64,000 nt of DNA from Leishmania donovani (taxonomy: Eukaryota; Euglenozoa; Kinetoplastea; Trypanosomatida; Trypanosomatidae). Position numbers and translations under genes: made by a program. Location of the stretch: the NCBI RefSeq assembly GCF_000227135.1, contig NC_018253.1, positions 549,477 through 613,476 of the forward strand. Reading direction: 5' to 3'. Every line of letters starts with the position of its first letter. Position 1 is the first letter of the stretch. Shown here one piece after another: positions 10,423-19,963 of the stretch. The notes under the pieces were generated by a model. It saw only the letters and a program-made list of their open reading frames with translations, had not been told where the DNA came from and ran no database searches.

Positions 10423-11431
10423 GATGATGGTGTGGGTATCGGTGTCGTTGGCGACGCCGCTCTTCAGCATAAGACCAGCATGCCCGTGACAAGAGCTATT
10501 TTCTTGTGTGTGTTCCTTCGCTGTTGTTCTCGTTTCTGTTTGTCTCCGCCCCTCCCCCCTCTCCTTCACTTCTCTGCGAACGCGTCTTTCAGGGGTTACC
10601 CGTTGAACCGCCACCACAAGCATGTGTTACACTACAGCACCCCCATCGCTTCCCCCCCCCCTCCCATGCCCCACCACAGCAATCTATATGTGTGTGTGCG
10701 CGTGCGTGGAAGAGGGAAGAGGGAGCAACAGACCGCCGGGCCAAGGAAGGGTAGGCGGGGAGGGAGACGCGCGGAAAAGGAAAAGAGAAACACACTTCAT
10801 TCGAGGGCGGAATCCTCCCTTGAGCCGTCCAGAAGCATGCCCTCTGGCACACGTAGTCTCTGTGGCAACAGGACGCGCTCCATCTGCGCTATGGGCAGCA
10901 CAACCCTCTCTTGCTCCACTCCCCCCTCCTTCTCCTCCTCCTCCCTCACCTTTCCATCATCCGTCTACCTCACCCCTTCACGTACTCCTTCCTTCCCCAA
11001 CCGGTGCTGCCCCTCATTGGCACTTCGTCGTACCTCCCTCTCCTTCTTTTCTGCCACATTCACCGAACACAAAAACTTCGTGTTCCTACGATTCTTTCGC
11101 CATTCTGTCCCCACTGTTCTTCTTTGCCTCCTCCCTGGTATTCCTCCTCACCACCCCGCCCCTCTCTTCTTCCGCGCTTGCACTGCTTCCTCAGGTCTTG
11201 CGCATGTGCGCTCATCCGTGAGCTACTTGCGAGAGAGAGCGCGCACGAGCGACAGGAAGTCGTTACACAAACACACGCATACCGTTACCAAACGCCGTCT
11301 CCGCTTTCCTTTCTCATTTTTCTTTCCGCGTTCCTGTTTGCCTCGCCCTCTCCCGTGGGCGGGCACTTGCGTGCACACATCTGCCGATGGTTTCCTCGGT
11401 GTGCTGCGAAGTCACTCACCTCCTGGCTGTG
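8868..11431. other. 2.6-kb intergenic spacer, no gene seen
   Basis: The spacer contains TG tracts at about 9070-9096 and 10392-10421, poly-T at 9757-9772, and long C/T-rich stretches over 10.9-11.2 kb. Frames of 200-395 residues occur on both strands but are built from the pyrimidine tracts. Confidence 0.6.
10381..10421. repeat. (TG)n microsatellite
   Basis: TG repeats interrupted once by ACGC at 10388-10391, then 15 uninterrupted units. Confidence 0.9.
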
Positions 11432-11481
11432 GTCTCCTCGCCCGTCCTTCGTTCTCCTTTATATCGCATTTCTTTTGTTAG
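11432..11481 (+). promoter_or_regulatory. Putative spliced-leader acceptor for the SNF2/RING gene
   Basis: A C/T-rich run followed by TTTTGTTAG (AG at 11480-11481) leaves an 18-nt 5' UTR before the ATG at 11500. A second AG lies at CACACAG just downstream. Confidence 0.6.
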
Positions 11482-11499
11482 GGCCGCACACAGATCGCC

Positions 11500-14400
11500 A
11501 TGCCTACGAAACGCGCAAAAAAAGAAGCGGCAGACGCGGCGGCTGGTGAATCTGCTGCAGGGAAGCGAAGCCGCAGCACCACTGCCGCTATCAAGGCACC
11601 TGACGCCGAGCACAATACCCTTGAGGAGGCGCAGCTCTCCTCCTCGTACTCCCCTGCCCGCTCCAACTCCGATTCGAGCTCGGTCGTGTCGATTCTGCCG
11701 CCACCTGCACCCATCGACGTCGATGCAGAAACTTGTGAGGCACCTGTGAAGATAAAGTCGAGACGAGCCACGCGTCAAACCACGCTGGCGGGAGAGGTAC
11801 TCAGCACAGAAGCGGAACCCTCGCGCGTCGCCACGAAGCAATCACGCGCTCGAGGCGTCGCGGATGGGCAGAAGGGAGGCTCAGCTGGAGAGCTGAAGCG
11901 GGTTGCCGGCTCAGCACGATTATCTCGGAAGAGAGCCGCCCCGTCGATGCGGTTGGAGGGCCCCGCTGCGGCACCGCTTCTGGAAGAAGCGCTGCTGGTA
12001 CACATGCGCTCTGCGTTGGCTCGCAACTTCATGCTGATTACGGAACGCACCATTGAGCTTGCTGCACAACCGCATGCACACTGCATCGTGGGTGACTTGG
12101 ATACCCTTCCCGGGACAGCGGCGGTTGGAGAGACCGCGGAACCTGCTGACGACGACGTCACCAGCGCTAAATCACTAATGCTGGACGCAAGAGGCGCCAG
12201 CAGCATAGCTATGCGGGCGGTCTTGCCATGTGTTCAATACTTCATCGTTAGCGAGTGTGCTCGTGTTGCCCGCGTGGTGCGCGAGGAGGGCGGCAACGGG
12301 TACGGCGACGACCCGGCGACCCGAGCAGCGGAGCTGCTCGGCTTTCTTCTCTCCATGCTTGACAAGTATGACACGTTCTCTGACCTCCTTGCGTTGGCGT
12401 GCCCGTCTTGCCGCGTCGCAGGGGTGAGCTACTCGGCCTTCTCATTTTTGACGCAGTATTTGGCGTTGTCGCAGCGTGCGAGTGCGGAAGAGATACACCT
12501 GATGGACCAGAAAAGCCTGATCGAGCGTCTGGGGTTGCTGGACGGGTGTCGCGCCACCACTGGGCAGCCGTTGGATGTGATGGAATGCTGTCCTTTCGGT
12601 GAAGCACACCTCTCCCTCTACCTCTTGGTCCGGACGAGCTCGGGAGAGAGGCACAGCTGGCGTCTCAGCAGACTTTGGTGGCAGCACGTACCTTTTCAGC
12701 TTCTATCCTTCCCCGCCATCGCCGAGGCGGCAAAGGCGTTCGATGCGTGCATGGTCCGATACACGGCGGATCGCACACGCGATTTGATACGGTACCAGCA
12801 CATGGTGGCCAACTCAAGCGGAAAGTGGGCACCACCGACAAGCAAACCAGCAAAGTCACCGAAGTTCACTGCAGCTCAGCGTGCGCTTATCAAGCCCAAG
12901 GCCGGTTGTCTAACGTGGGCCGAGGCGCTGCTCCGCGCGATCCTGCCAGAGACCGCCATGCATCCGTGGCACCGCAATTCGGAAGATCTTCAGTCACGCA
13001 TCCGACGCTGCTACGCTTACACGTGCGCGGATGTCAATCACGGCGGTTATTTCTCCGTGACACTGGAGCCAACGCTTTCCCTGTTGTTCTCTACGTTCGG
13101 TACAGGGTCGTTCACGAGCACGGCCAGCTTTGTGCAGGCAAGGCTGCTTTTTGCCCACATGAAGGTGTGTCAGCACGTGGCCGAGGCACTGCTACGTGGT
13201 GGCTGCTGCTCGTGCCACAGTCGTCATGATGCCGCTGCTGCAGAAGTACTGTTTGTGGAGGCACACGGTCCGTTCATGACGGCGCTGCGCCACTGCCGTG
13301 ATGAGTCGTACCTCCTCACGGACAACGATACAGTGACTCTGGGTAGAACGGCCGGCGCCGCGGTAGACGCAGATGCTGCCGAAGAGACGACGACAGCGCC
13401 TGGGGCGGTCTCTGCGGGTGGCTGTCAAGAAGCCGCAACCTTCTACGCCGCGGGCTCTTTTTCCCGGTTTCAGACAACGTTGGAGCTTGCAGGGTCGATG
13501 AACGCGGCGCAGATAGTGAACTACGTGACGCAAGTGACCGCAGAGCCGACAGAAACGCTGCCCGCTGCGCAGATGCCGCGGCAGTACATTCGAGCGGAGC
13601 TGAAGCGGCATCAGCTGGAGAATGTGCAGCGGATGTGGAATAAGGAGTGCGAAGGCTATCGCGAGCACGTGTCTGTCCCGCTTTACCACGTCGACACTGC
13701 AGCGATGCCGGCAGCACGCCAGGTCGGAGTCATGTACTACTGTGCAGCGACGAATGAGACCATCGTTGTGCGTGGCAATGGCGGCCCTGTGGTCGCAGGA
13801 CGGGAGGCGGAGGCGGAGGCGGAGGCGTGGAAAGCGTGGAATGCGGCGGGTGGGCGCATCCGCGGTGGCTTGCTATGCGACGACGTAGGGTTGGGCAAGA
13901 CGCTGTCGATACTCACGCTGTGCGCTTACGATAGGGCAATGCGCGAGGCCGGCAACAGTGACGGAGAAGAGGCTGAAGCCTTGGGGGGTGAGATAGCGCT
14001 AGCGGCGCGAAAGGTTTGGCAGGTGTCGGCAAAGACAGAAACGATGCGCAACTGCATGCTGTGGTCCACCCGAGAGGTGCTCCACTGGGCATTTGGCAAC
14101 TTCCGCGCCGGGATCGTGCCCCACCCCACTGCGCCAACGCGGCTACCGCACACAACGCTGGTCGTGGTGCCGCTGTCGATCGCGACACAGTGGATCGAGG
14201 AGATCCACAAGTTCTACCCAACCGCATCCTACATTCTCTTCTACGGTGCCAAGCGGGCGCAGTACACGGCGGCCGACATGCGGCGCGCCGACTTCGTCAT
14301 CACAACGTACGAGACGCTGTCGACGCACCTGCGCCAGGAGGCGTGCGGGCTGCAGTTTTGGCTGGGGCGTGTGGCCGATGAGGCAGATGATGCCGTGTGT

Positions 14401-17121
14401 GCGAAGGCTGCATCGCAAGGCTGGTCAAACTTGATGCCGTCGGAGCTCTTTGCGGCCGTGCAGCAGTACGCCAGCGACGTGGTGTGGCCGGCAGCAGGGG
14501 GGATGAGGGAAGCTGGAGGCACCGGCAGAAGGCCGGAGATGACGCATATTTGCGACTGCGCAGTGGTGCCACTACCGCAAAGTGGCCAGAGGACCTGTGG
14601 CAGCCACAGGAGCGGTGGCCGTGACCACGCTCCACTGGGTAGCGGAGAAAAGCTACAGGTGTCCTCGCCCGCGAGCGACACCACCACCTCCTCGAATACG
14701 TGGACGCTCGAGCTCGACGCTGTCGATGGTGTGTCAGTGTTCCGCTGCCCCACCCTCTCCATCTCCGTGGCCTTTGACAATTCAGTGGTGGATGCGACTG
14801 CGAGGTCCGTCGACCGCCACACGCGTTTGCCAGGCACCGGCGCCGTCAGTGACGCGTTTCTCGACCATACGTGGGAGCTGCTGAGGGTCTATAGCGCGAC
14901 AACAACTTCCCTACCCGTGTGGCAAGACACTGTCACGCAGTGCCGACTCTTCGATGATCAAGGCTCGCCGAGCGACACTTCGGTCTTTCTGGCGCTCCTG
15001 TACCACGCTGCCGAGGAGTACACGCTACCCGACTCCACACGCCGCGAGCTGGTGCGCCGCGTGTTGCTTCCGCCGCTGTGGAAGGTGCTGGCGGAGTACT
15101 GGGTCGATATGAAAGCGCACTACGCCGACGTGGCCCTGGCCGAGACGACGGGGCGTTCCGCGCTGCGCATCACCGACCTGCTCTTCCGCCGCGTTGTGCT
15201 GGACGAGTCGCAGAAGTGCGGCGCCACGAGTCTCTTCCACCTGCTGAGTGGCGAGCGTCGCTGGGCCGTGACGGGCACCCCGCTCAACAACAACAAGACG
15301 GAGTCGCTAGGGTTCGCATTGCGCTTTCTCGGGATGCACAGCGCGGCGCGGCTGCTTAGTCGGCCTCCATTCCGCCACGCATCCTTGACCCATGCCTATC
15401 TGAACACGCACAACGTGTTTTCAGCGTCCGACGCGGCTGGCCATTCTCTAGCCGACTCAGTGAATCGGGGTCTGCGCTCCCTGTGGGTGCGTCGTCACTC
15501 CGATACCCTCCCGGTATCGGTGGCAAACGGCGTTGCATTTTGTTTATGCGCCCAGTGCATGCAGCGCGACCTCTACAATGCCTCGGAGGCGAGTTTAACG
15601 AACATTCCCTCCGAATACCGGCTATGGACGCCTCCGCGCGACCTCCAAGTCGGTTTGCCGTGCCTGCCGAACAGTCTTTTTGAAGTGCTTACTCTCACCA
15701 TGGTGCGGCATGAGCGCAATGAGCAGGTGAGTCGCGAGCTTCAGCTGACCCCTGCACGCTATCAAGTTCATTCTGCGCCCCTCACCGCGGGCGAGATGCG
15801 CCTGTATGACCGCGTCGCCCTCGTTATCATGAACGTTGCGGCGCGCCTGCATCGCCAGGGTATCCTGTCATCACGGATGGGATATGTCATGCAGTGGGTG
15901 CAGGATTTGTGTCGACTGTGCCTGCATCCGTCACGAGTGGGCAACGACAAGCTGCTACGCGGAGACATCGAGGCGCATATGTTGCGAGGGGTCCGGCTCA
16001 CGAGCGACAATGGCGTCTGCGGCGCCGGTATTACCGAGGTGCTGGCGGCCTCCTTCGTCGCGGCAACACCGCAGGAGGCGTTGGAGTGGGTCAAGTTGAT
16101 GGCAGCAGCGCGCAAGCCTAGTCTCCTCAGCGACTCAAGTGTACCAGAGGAAACGGCGACGACGCTGGCCGAGCTGGCGCAGGTGCCGCCACTGCTGCCG
16201 CAGTGCGGTGTTTGCATGGACAGCATGGCGGTGCCGACCCTTTTGAAGTGCTTCCACATGTTCTGCAAGGAGTGCGTGCTTGGCGTTATTGACGCGAGCC
16301 GAGAGGTGGCAGGCAACGTGAGCGCCAAGTGCCCGTACTGCCGCGATCGCAAGTCGATGCTGGAGGAGAAACGCGTCGTGGCAGTTGACACAGCGGCACC
16401 AGTGGAAGCAGCGGCGGAGACGAGGCACGATGACGACTGCTGCCGAACGGCAACTGCGCACTCAGGCGATGAGGAAGTGGATGTGGTGCTGGCATGCATC
16501 GGTGACGGCAGCCGCGTGCGCGCTTTTTTGGAAGTGGTGGAGGAGATCTGGCGCACGCAGCCGGATGACGGTGTGCTGGTGTTCTCCAAGTATCCCGCTT
16601 TTCTGAAGCTGGCGCACGATGCGGTGGCAGCGCAGGGCTACGCGCCGCACATGGTGTGCGGCGCCTCATCGCTGGCGCAGCGGCAGCGTGCAATGCGTGC
16701 GATGCAGCCGCCCAGTGGTGCCTCGGTACTGTCGCAGCGCCGTATTCTGTTTGTCACGTCGCGCAGCGCAAACGCCGGCCTCAACTTGACCTTCGCCAAC
16801 CACGTCGTTTTCCTTGAGCCAAACCTCAACCCTGCCATCGAGCAGCAGGCCGTCGGGCGCGTGCACCGCTTTGGCCAGCTCAGGCAGGTCATCGTGCACC
16901 ACTTCTTCGCACCTCACACCATCGAGGAGGTCATATACCGGCGGTCTGTCCGGCTGCGCGAGCAAGCGGCGCAGGAACCGCAAAGCCCAGTTTCAGCAAC
17001 AATGCCTGGCTCTCATACAAGGGATTCCGATGCGCTGCAGAGGCGCACGCAGTTTGGCCGCATCGCACCTGCGGAGGCGTTGCTGCTGCTCGAGTATCCT
17101 GTGCCGCCGCAGACTGCGTAG
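11500..17121 (+). CDS. SNF2-family ATPase with inserted RING finger (SHPRH/RAD5 class)
   Basis: 1873 residues. A basic, disordered N-terminal ~150 residues is followed by a long region without recognised domains. The Walker A site is DDVGLGKT (residue ~793; canonical DEMGLGKT). Motif Ia region LVVVPLSIATQW and DFVITTYETLS follow. After a large insertion of ~300 residues comes motif II as DESQ (D1235) and motif III WAVTGTPLNNN. A C3HC4 RING finger begins at C1569 (CGVCMDSM...CFHMFCKEC...CPYC). The C-terminal helicase lobe carries FVTSRSANAGLNLTFANHVV (motif V) and QQAVGRVHRFGQ (motif VI, ~1783). A RING between the two helicase lobes defines the RAD5/HLTF/SHPRH group, which ubiquitinates PCNA in damage tolerance. 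The DESQ motif and the split lobe favour SHPRH. Nuclear location and substrate are inferred. No frameshifts are seen. Confidence 0.95.
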   Translation: MPTKRAKKEAADAAAGESAAGKRSRSTTAAIKAPDAEHNTLEEAQLSSSYSPARSNSDSSSVVSILPPPAPIDVDAETCEAPVKIKSRRATRQTTLAGEVLSTEAEPSRVATKQSRARGVADGQKGGSAGELKRVAGSARLSRKRAAPSMRLEGPAAAPLLEEALLVHMRSALARNFMLITERTIELAAQPHAHCIVGDLDTLPGTAAVGETAEPADDDVTSAKSLMLDARGASSIAMRAVLPCVQYFIVSECARVARVVREEGGNGYGDDPATRAAELLGFLLSMLDKYDTFSDLLALACPSCRVAGVSYSAFSFLTQYLALSQRASAEEIHLMDQKSLIERLGLLDGCRATTGQPLDVMECCPFGEAHLSLYLLVRTSSGERHSWRLSRLWWQHVPFQLLSFPAIAEAAKAFDACMVRYTADRTRDLIRYQHMVANSSGKWAPPTSKPAKSPKFTAAQRALIKPKAGCLTWAEALLRAILPETAMHPWHRNSEDLQSRIRRCYAYTCADVNHGGYFSVTLEPTLSLLFSTFGTGSFTSTASFVQARLLFAHMKVCQHVAEALLRGGCCSCHSRHDAAAAEVLFVEAHGPFMTALRHCRDESYLLTDNDTVTLGRTAGAAVDADAAEETTTAPGAVSAGGCQEAATFYAAGSFSRFQTTLELAGSMNAAQIVNYVTQVTAEPTETLPAAQMPRQYIRAELKRHQLENVQRMWNKECEGYREHVSVPLYHVDTAAMPAARQVGVMYYCAATNETIVVRGNGGPVVAGREAEAEAEAWKAWNAAGGRIRGGLLCDDVGLGKTLSILTLCAYDRAMREAGNSDGEEAEALGGEIALAARKVWQVSAKTETMRNCMLWSTREVLHWAFGNFRAGIVPHPTAPTRLPHTTLVVVPLSIATQWIEEIHKFYPTASYILFYGAKRAQYTAADMRRADFVITTYETLSTHLRQEACGLQFWLGRVADEADDAVCAKAASQGWSNLMPSELFAAVQQYASDVVWPAAGGMREAGGTGRRPEMTHICDCAVVPLPQSGQRTCGSHRSGGRDHAPLGSGEKLQVSSPASDTTTSSNTWTLELDAVDGVSVFRCPTLSISVAFDNSVVDATARSVDRHTRLPGTGAVSDAFLDHTWELLRVYSATTTSLPVWQDTVTQCRLFDDQGSPSDTSVFLALLYHAAEEYTLPDSTRRELVRRVLLPPLWKVLAEYWVDMKAHYADVALAETTGRSALRITDLLFRRVVLDESQKCGATSLFHLLSGERRWAVTGTPLNNNKTESLGFALRFLGMHSAARLLSRPPFRHASLTHAYLNTHNVFSASDAAGHSLADSVNRGLRSLWVRRHSDTLPVSVANGVAFCLCAQCMQRDLYNASEASLTNIPSEYRLWTPPRDLQVGLPCLPNSLFEVLTLTMVRHERNEQVSRELQLTPARYQVHSAPLTAGEMRLYDRVALVIMNVAARLHRQGILSSRMGYVMQWVQDLCRLCLHPSRVGNDKLLRGDIEAHMLRGVRLTSDNGVCGAGITEVLAASFVAATPQEALEWVKLMAAARKPSLLSDSSVPEETATTLAELAQVPPLLPQCGVCMDSMAVPTLLKCFHMFCKECVLGVIDASREVAGNVSAKCPYCRDRKSMLEEKRVVAVDTAAPVEAAAETRHDDDCCRTATAHSGDEEVDVVLACIGDGSRVRAFLEVVEEIWRTQPDDGVLVFSKYPAFLKLAHDAVAAQGYAPHMVCGASSLAQRQRAMRAMQPPSGASVLSQRRILFVTSRSANAGLNLTFANHVVFLEPNLNPAIEQQAVGRVHRFGQLRQVIVHHFFAPHTIEEVIYRRSVRLREQAAQEPQSPVSATMPGSHTRDSDALQRRTQFGRIAPAEALLLLEYPVPPQTA

Positions 17122-17525
17122 TGAGCGGAGTGCGCATTCGTGTGTACTTTATTCTGCGTTGTCTCTTAGCTCTATATGCATCTCCTTGAAACTCAGCTGA
17201 GTTCCGCCTTGCCGAGCCCATCACCTCGGGTTATTCGCTACTCGCTTCATGTCCACTGGTATGCGGCCTAAAGCACCGTTTCTGATGCGGCCTTTGTTTT
17301 GCGGTGATATCCTCTCAGTAGTGCGGTGCACACCCCTCTCTCTCTCTCTTTGGAAATCCCTCGCCTTTCCGCTCTTGCTTCCTCTCCTGACGCGCACCAC
17401 GTCCATGTACACGCACGCGCACGTGCGCACATATATATATATATATGCATGTGTGTATGTGTGTATGTGTGTGTACATTTTGGGTTTCCGAAGTCATCAG
17501 TCTCCATATTTTGCTGGTCTACAAA
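17122..17525. other. Spacer with composite CA/TA/TG microsatellite
   Basis: The spacer contains a C/T tract (17334-17395) and then a (CA/CG)-(TA)-(TG) alternating tract at 17399-17474. Possible acceptor AGs lie at 17492-17493 and 17499-17500 before the next ATG. Confidence 0.55.
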
Positions 17526-18161
17526 ATGGGCTCGCGCACTTCACGCACGCACTCCAGTGACGGCATCGATCCAGTTGGTGCGCCTGCGAACGCCGCGCCC
17601 CTGCTCTGCTGCTCAACGGTGTCTGACGTGGCAGGCAAGCGCCGTGAGCAGGATGAACTTACGGACCTACGGAGATTAACGCAGCGCAGTCGACATCGAG
17701 CAGACGAAAAGAATCGATTGCCATCTCTGCACGCTACCAGGCGTGTTCAACAAAGCCGTGGCAAGCCCTACAGCGATGCACGTAAGCGCCAGCTAACCCG
17801 ATGCGAAGCTGCGAGGGAATGCCAGTGTGACCATGCCGTAGCGGCACTGCACCAGTCAGGCTTGAGGCAACCCCGAAAAGATGCCTCCGAAGTCTCGGTA
17901 CTTTCTGTGCACACGGTGACGCACCAGCCCATCCGCCACCGCAGCGTCGGCCACCAGAGCATCCGTCTGGATCATAAACAAAGATCGAGGCCAGGCACAA
18001 GGGCACAGCGGCCCCGCCAGTGTTGGACCGACAGCCCCTACACGGGCCAGGGCAGCGGCTGTACTCCACGCGCCTCCACTGGCTACTTTCCGCTCCTAGC
18101 CATCGATGTTCCACACGCTTCACATGACAGTGGCGGCGGGGACGGATTCTCCATCGTGTAG
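17526..18161 (+). CDS. Hypothetical Arg-rich protein with N-myristoylation-type start
   Basis: This is a possible 211-residue protein starting MGSRTSRT: Gly2 and Ser6 match the N-myristoyltransferase signal MGxxxS. The body is Arg/His/Ser-rich and hydrophilic, with no membrane segment and no domain I recognise. The first ~60 codons prefer G/C at the third position as in neighbouring genes; later codons are less convincing. A plausible splice acceptor (AG at 17499-17500) lies 26 nt upstream behind a TG-rich rather than C/T-rich tract. The frame extends upstream of this ATG, but through microsatellite only. It could be a genuine lineage-specific membrane-tethered protein, a decaying gene, or a chance frame. 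Confidence 0.4.
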   Translation: MGSRTSRTHSSDGIDPVGAPANAAPLLCCSTVSDVAGKRREQDELTDLRRLTQRSRHRADEKNRLPSLHATRRVQQSRGKPYSDARKRQLTRCEAARECQCDHAVAALHQSGLRQPRKDASEVSVLSVHTVTHQPIRHRSVGHQSIRLDHKQRSRPGTRAQRPRQCWTDSPYTGQGSGCTPRASTGYFPLLAIDVPHASHDSGGGDGFSIV

Positions 18162-19468
18162 CCCGCAACGGGTCACAGCCAAACCGGCTTCCTACCCGCG
18201 CCGCTCGTTGGCGCCGCGGTCACACCTCTTACAACATGCGGCACGGCCGAGTCTCCCGTGAGTCAAGCTTTTGTGTGTTTTGGCCCGCCCCAGTGTGCGG
18301 CCATCTCGCTGCCGAAGCCGCCTTGATCATCTTCAGGTTTTTAAACCCTCGCCAGCAAAGCTTAGGCCGCAGGGCTGTTTTGCCCGTGCGCCGCCGTTTC
18401 CCAGCTTGCCGCGCTGCCCCGTCACGCCTACAAAAGAAAGACGAAACTGAGCGCCAGCGTGCGCACGCGCATCGGCCTTCTCCTCGGCTATCGAGTGATT
18501 GGCTGGGTCGCCTGATTTTCCAAGCGGGGTGCTCGCCGCCGCTGGCATCGAAATCCAACCGGCCGAGGACCCCCCCCACCCGAAAAGCGCACCCCCTTTT
18601 TTCCCCAAGGACAACTTTCCCGGCGCTCCCAACCCCCAGCCCTCGCGCAGTCGAAAACCCCCCTCCCCCCCACCGCCACCCGGCGGGCCCGCCCCCCCCC
18701 TCCGCGGGACGCCTAGGGGGGCCCCGCGCCAGAAGGGGTGGGCCACCCGCAGCAACACCTTCCAGCGGGAGCCCGGGGGACACGCCGCACCCTTTTTTGC
18801 ACCGCCGCCCACGCGATGACAGCCGGGGCTTTTTTTCGCCGCGGACCAAACCCACAGCAAAAGACAGGTATTCACGCCAGAGGGCACCCTTGCCCGTTGC
18901 AAAACTCACACTGAAGAACAAAAGCGACGCTTATTGTCGCGGAAAGCAGCCTTTTCTACCTGCCGGCCTGATTCTTTCACCGCCACCTTCATTGGATGCC
19001 GGTCAGTCATCACCAACACATGTCCGCTCCGCCGATTTCCCGCCATACGGGTACGCACGTTACCACGAGGCCTAACGCTACTCTGTGGGCAACCTCAGCT
19101 GGAAACATTTGTCTCGCAGCTCTGTTTCTTTTCTTTTTAGAACTAGGGTGTCAGTCCTTGTGCCTACATCTGATCTCGTATAAGTGACTGCCGTCACGCC
19201 ATCAGCGAATATTATTCCCGCCCTTGGACAAACTACGAGTCAATTAGTCACCCTGCTTGTGGCCGCTTGTCGCAGCCAAGTGCGCTCTCCTCTAGACTGC
19301 AGTACGAGCCTTCTACAGTCACTCGATGATCAAAAAGACATGCCATGTAAGTGGTGATGCTTGCATTTCCTTCTGCCATGTCAGTGAAAGCGGCTCCTTT
19401 ACAACACGAACTGTCACAAAAACTCTTCGATAAGTCAGTCCCTTTCGCACAATTCTTAGAGATGGCCT
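18162..19468. other. Spacer including a GC-rich homopolymer-laden block, no gene seen
   Basis: About 18.53-18.83 kb is dominated by runs of C and G (several 6-9 nt) unlike the T-rich spacers elsewhere in the window, then the sequence returns to ordinary composition. A 230-residue minus-strand frame at 18229-18921 is Gly/Pro/Arg-rich and has no domain signal. The final ~300 bases before the SIDER are unremarkable. Confidence 0.5.
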
Positions 19469-19545
19469 CCCCGATGAGGGACAGCACCTCACCGCGTGGT
19501 ATCATAGGGGCTAGTAGCAGCTTTCTAGGCGAAGCCGAGCAGCCT
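19469..19545 (+). ncRNA. Pr77 hallmark / HDV-like ribozyme fold, SIDER copy 1
   Basis: The 5' end can fold in the HDV-like order described for L1Tc. P1 pairs CCCCGATG (19469-19476) with CATAGGGG (19503-19510), with one G-A mismatch. P3 pairs CAC (19485-19487) with GTG (19496-19498). P4 pairs CTAG (19511-19514) with CTAG (19525-19528). GCGAAGCCGAGC follows in the place of the catalytic-C strand. In L1Tc this sequence is both an internal promoter and a ribozyme cleaving just 5' of itself. Activity of this copy is not shown. Confidence 0.6.
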
Positions 19546-19963
19546 CCTCCCCCCTCCCTCCCTATCCCAGCCACTGCCGAACCACCCCCTGGTGGTGACA
19601 GGGCCAGGGTGCCTAGGACGTGGGGAGGTCAGTGCGATGCAGTGGCACGGATGCCGGCGGCCAATCCCTGGACGGCGTGGCGCCGGTGCGACCCGCGACC
19701 GCGAGCATGCTTGCGCCATCCATGCGATGGGCAAGGCGTCAGCGTGATTCCAACGCGTCTCGCTCGGCCCTCGCACTGCCTGCTGCTGGGGAGGCTGAGT
19801 GCCACCCTGCGAGGCGGGTGGGTGGGTAGAGTTTGGGTCAGGGGCCGTGCACAGATGACTGGGTCGGCGCACTGCTGTGATGCGTGTCTGCGGCTGCGTT
19901 GCACCGCGCGATGAGTGCCTGTGGCAGGCCCGGTAGAGTGGAGCTTAGCGCATGTTGTGTGGC
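19469..19963 (+). mobile_element. SIDER-type degenerate retroposon, copy 1 (+)
   Basis: A ~495-bp element begins CCCCGATGAGGG and ends near GCGCATGTTGTGTGGC. Its first ~77 bases match the Pr77 hallmark of the ingi/L1Tc retroposon clade as I recall it (CACCTCA...CGTGGT...AGGG...CTAGTA...CTTT.CTAG..GAAGC). Length and non-coding character fit the Leishmania SIDER family, remnants of ingi-like elements found mostly in 3' UTRs, some of which destabilise mRNAs. Bases 19473-19911 appear identical to the copy at 24386-24824. Open frames inside it are not coding. Lying downstream of the preceding gene on the same strand, it could act in that gene's 3' UTR. Confidence 0.85.

Noticed and set aside
10294..11481. 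395-codon open frame upstream of the SNF2 gene
   Set aside because: It begins in a TG tract and runs through C/T-rich sequence, giving Ser/Pro/Leu/Arg/Cys runs without any domain; it overlaps the splice-acceptor tract.
18229..18921. 230-codon minus-strand frame
   Set aside because: Gly/Arg/Pro-rich translation of a homopolymer block, no domain, on the strand opposite to all supported genes.
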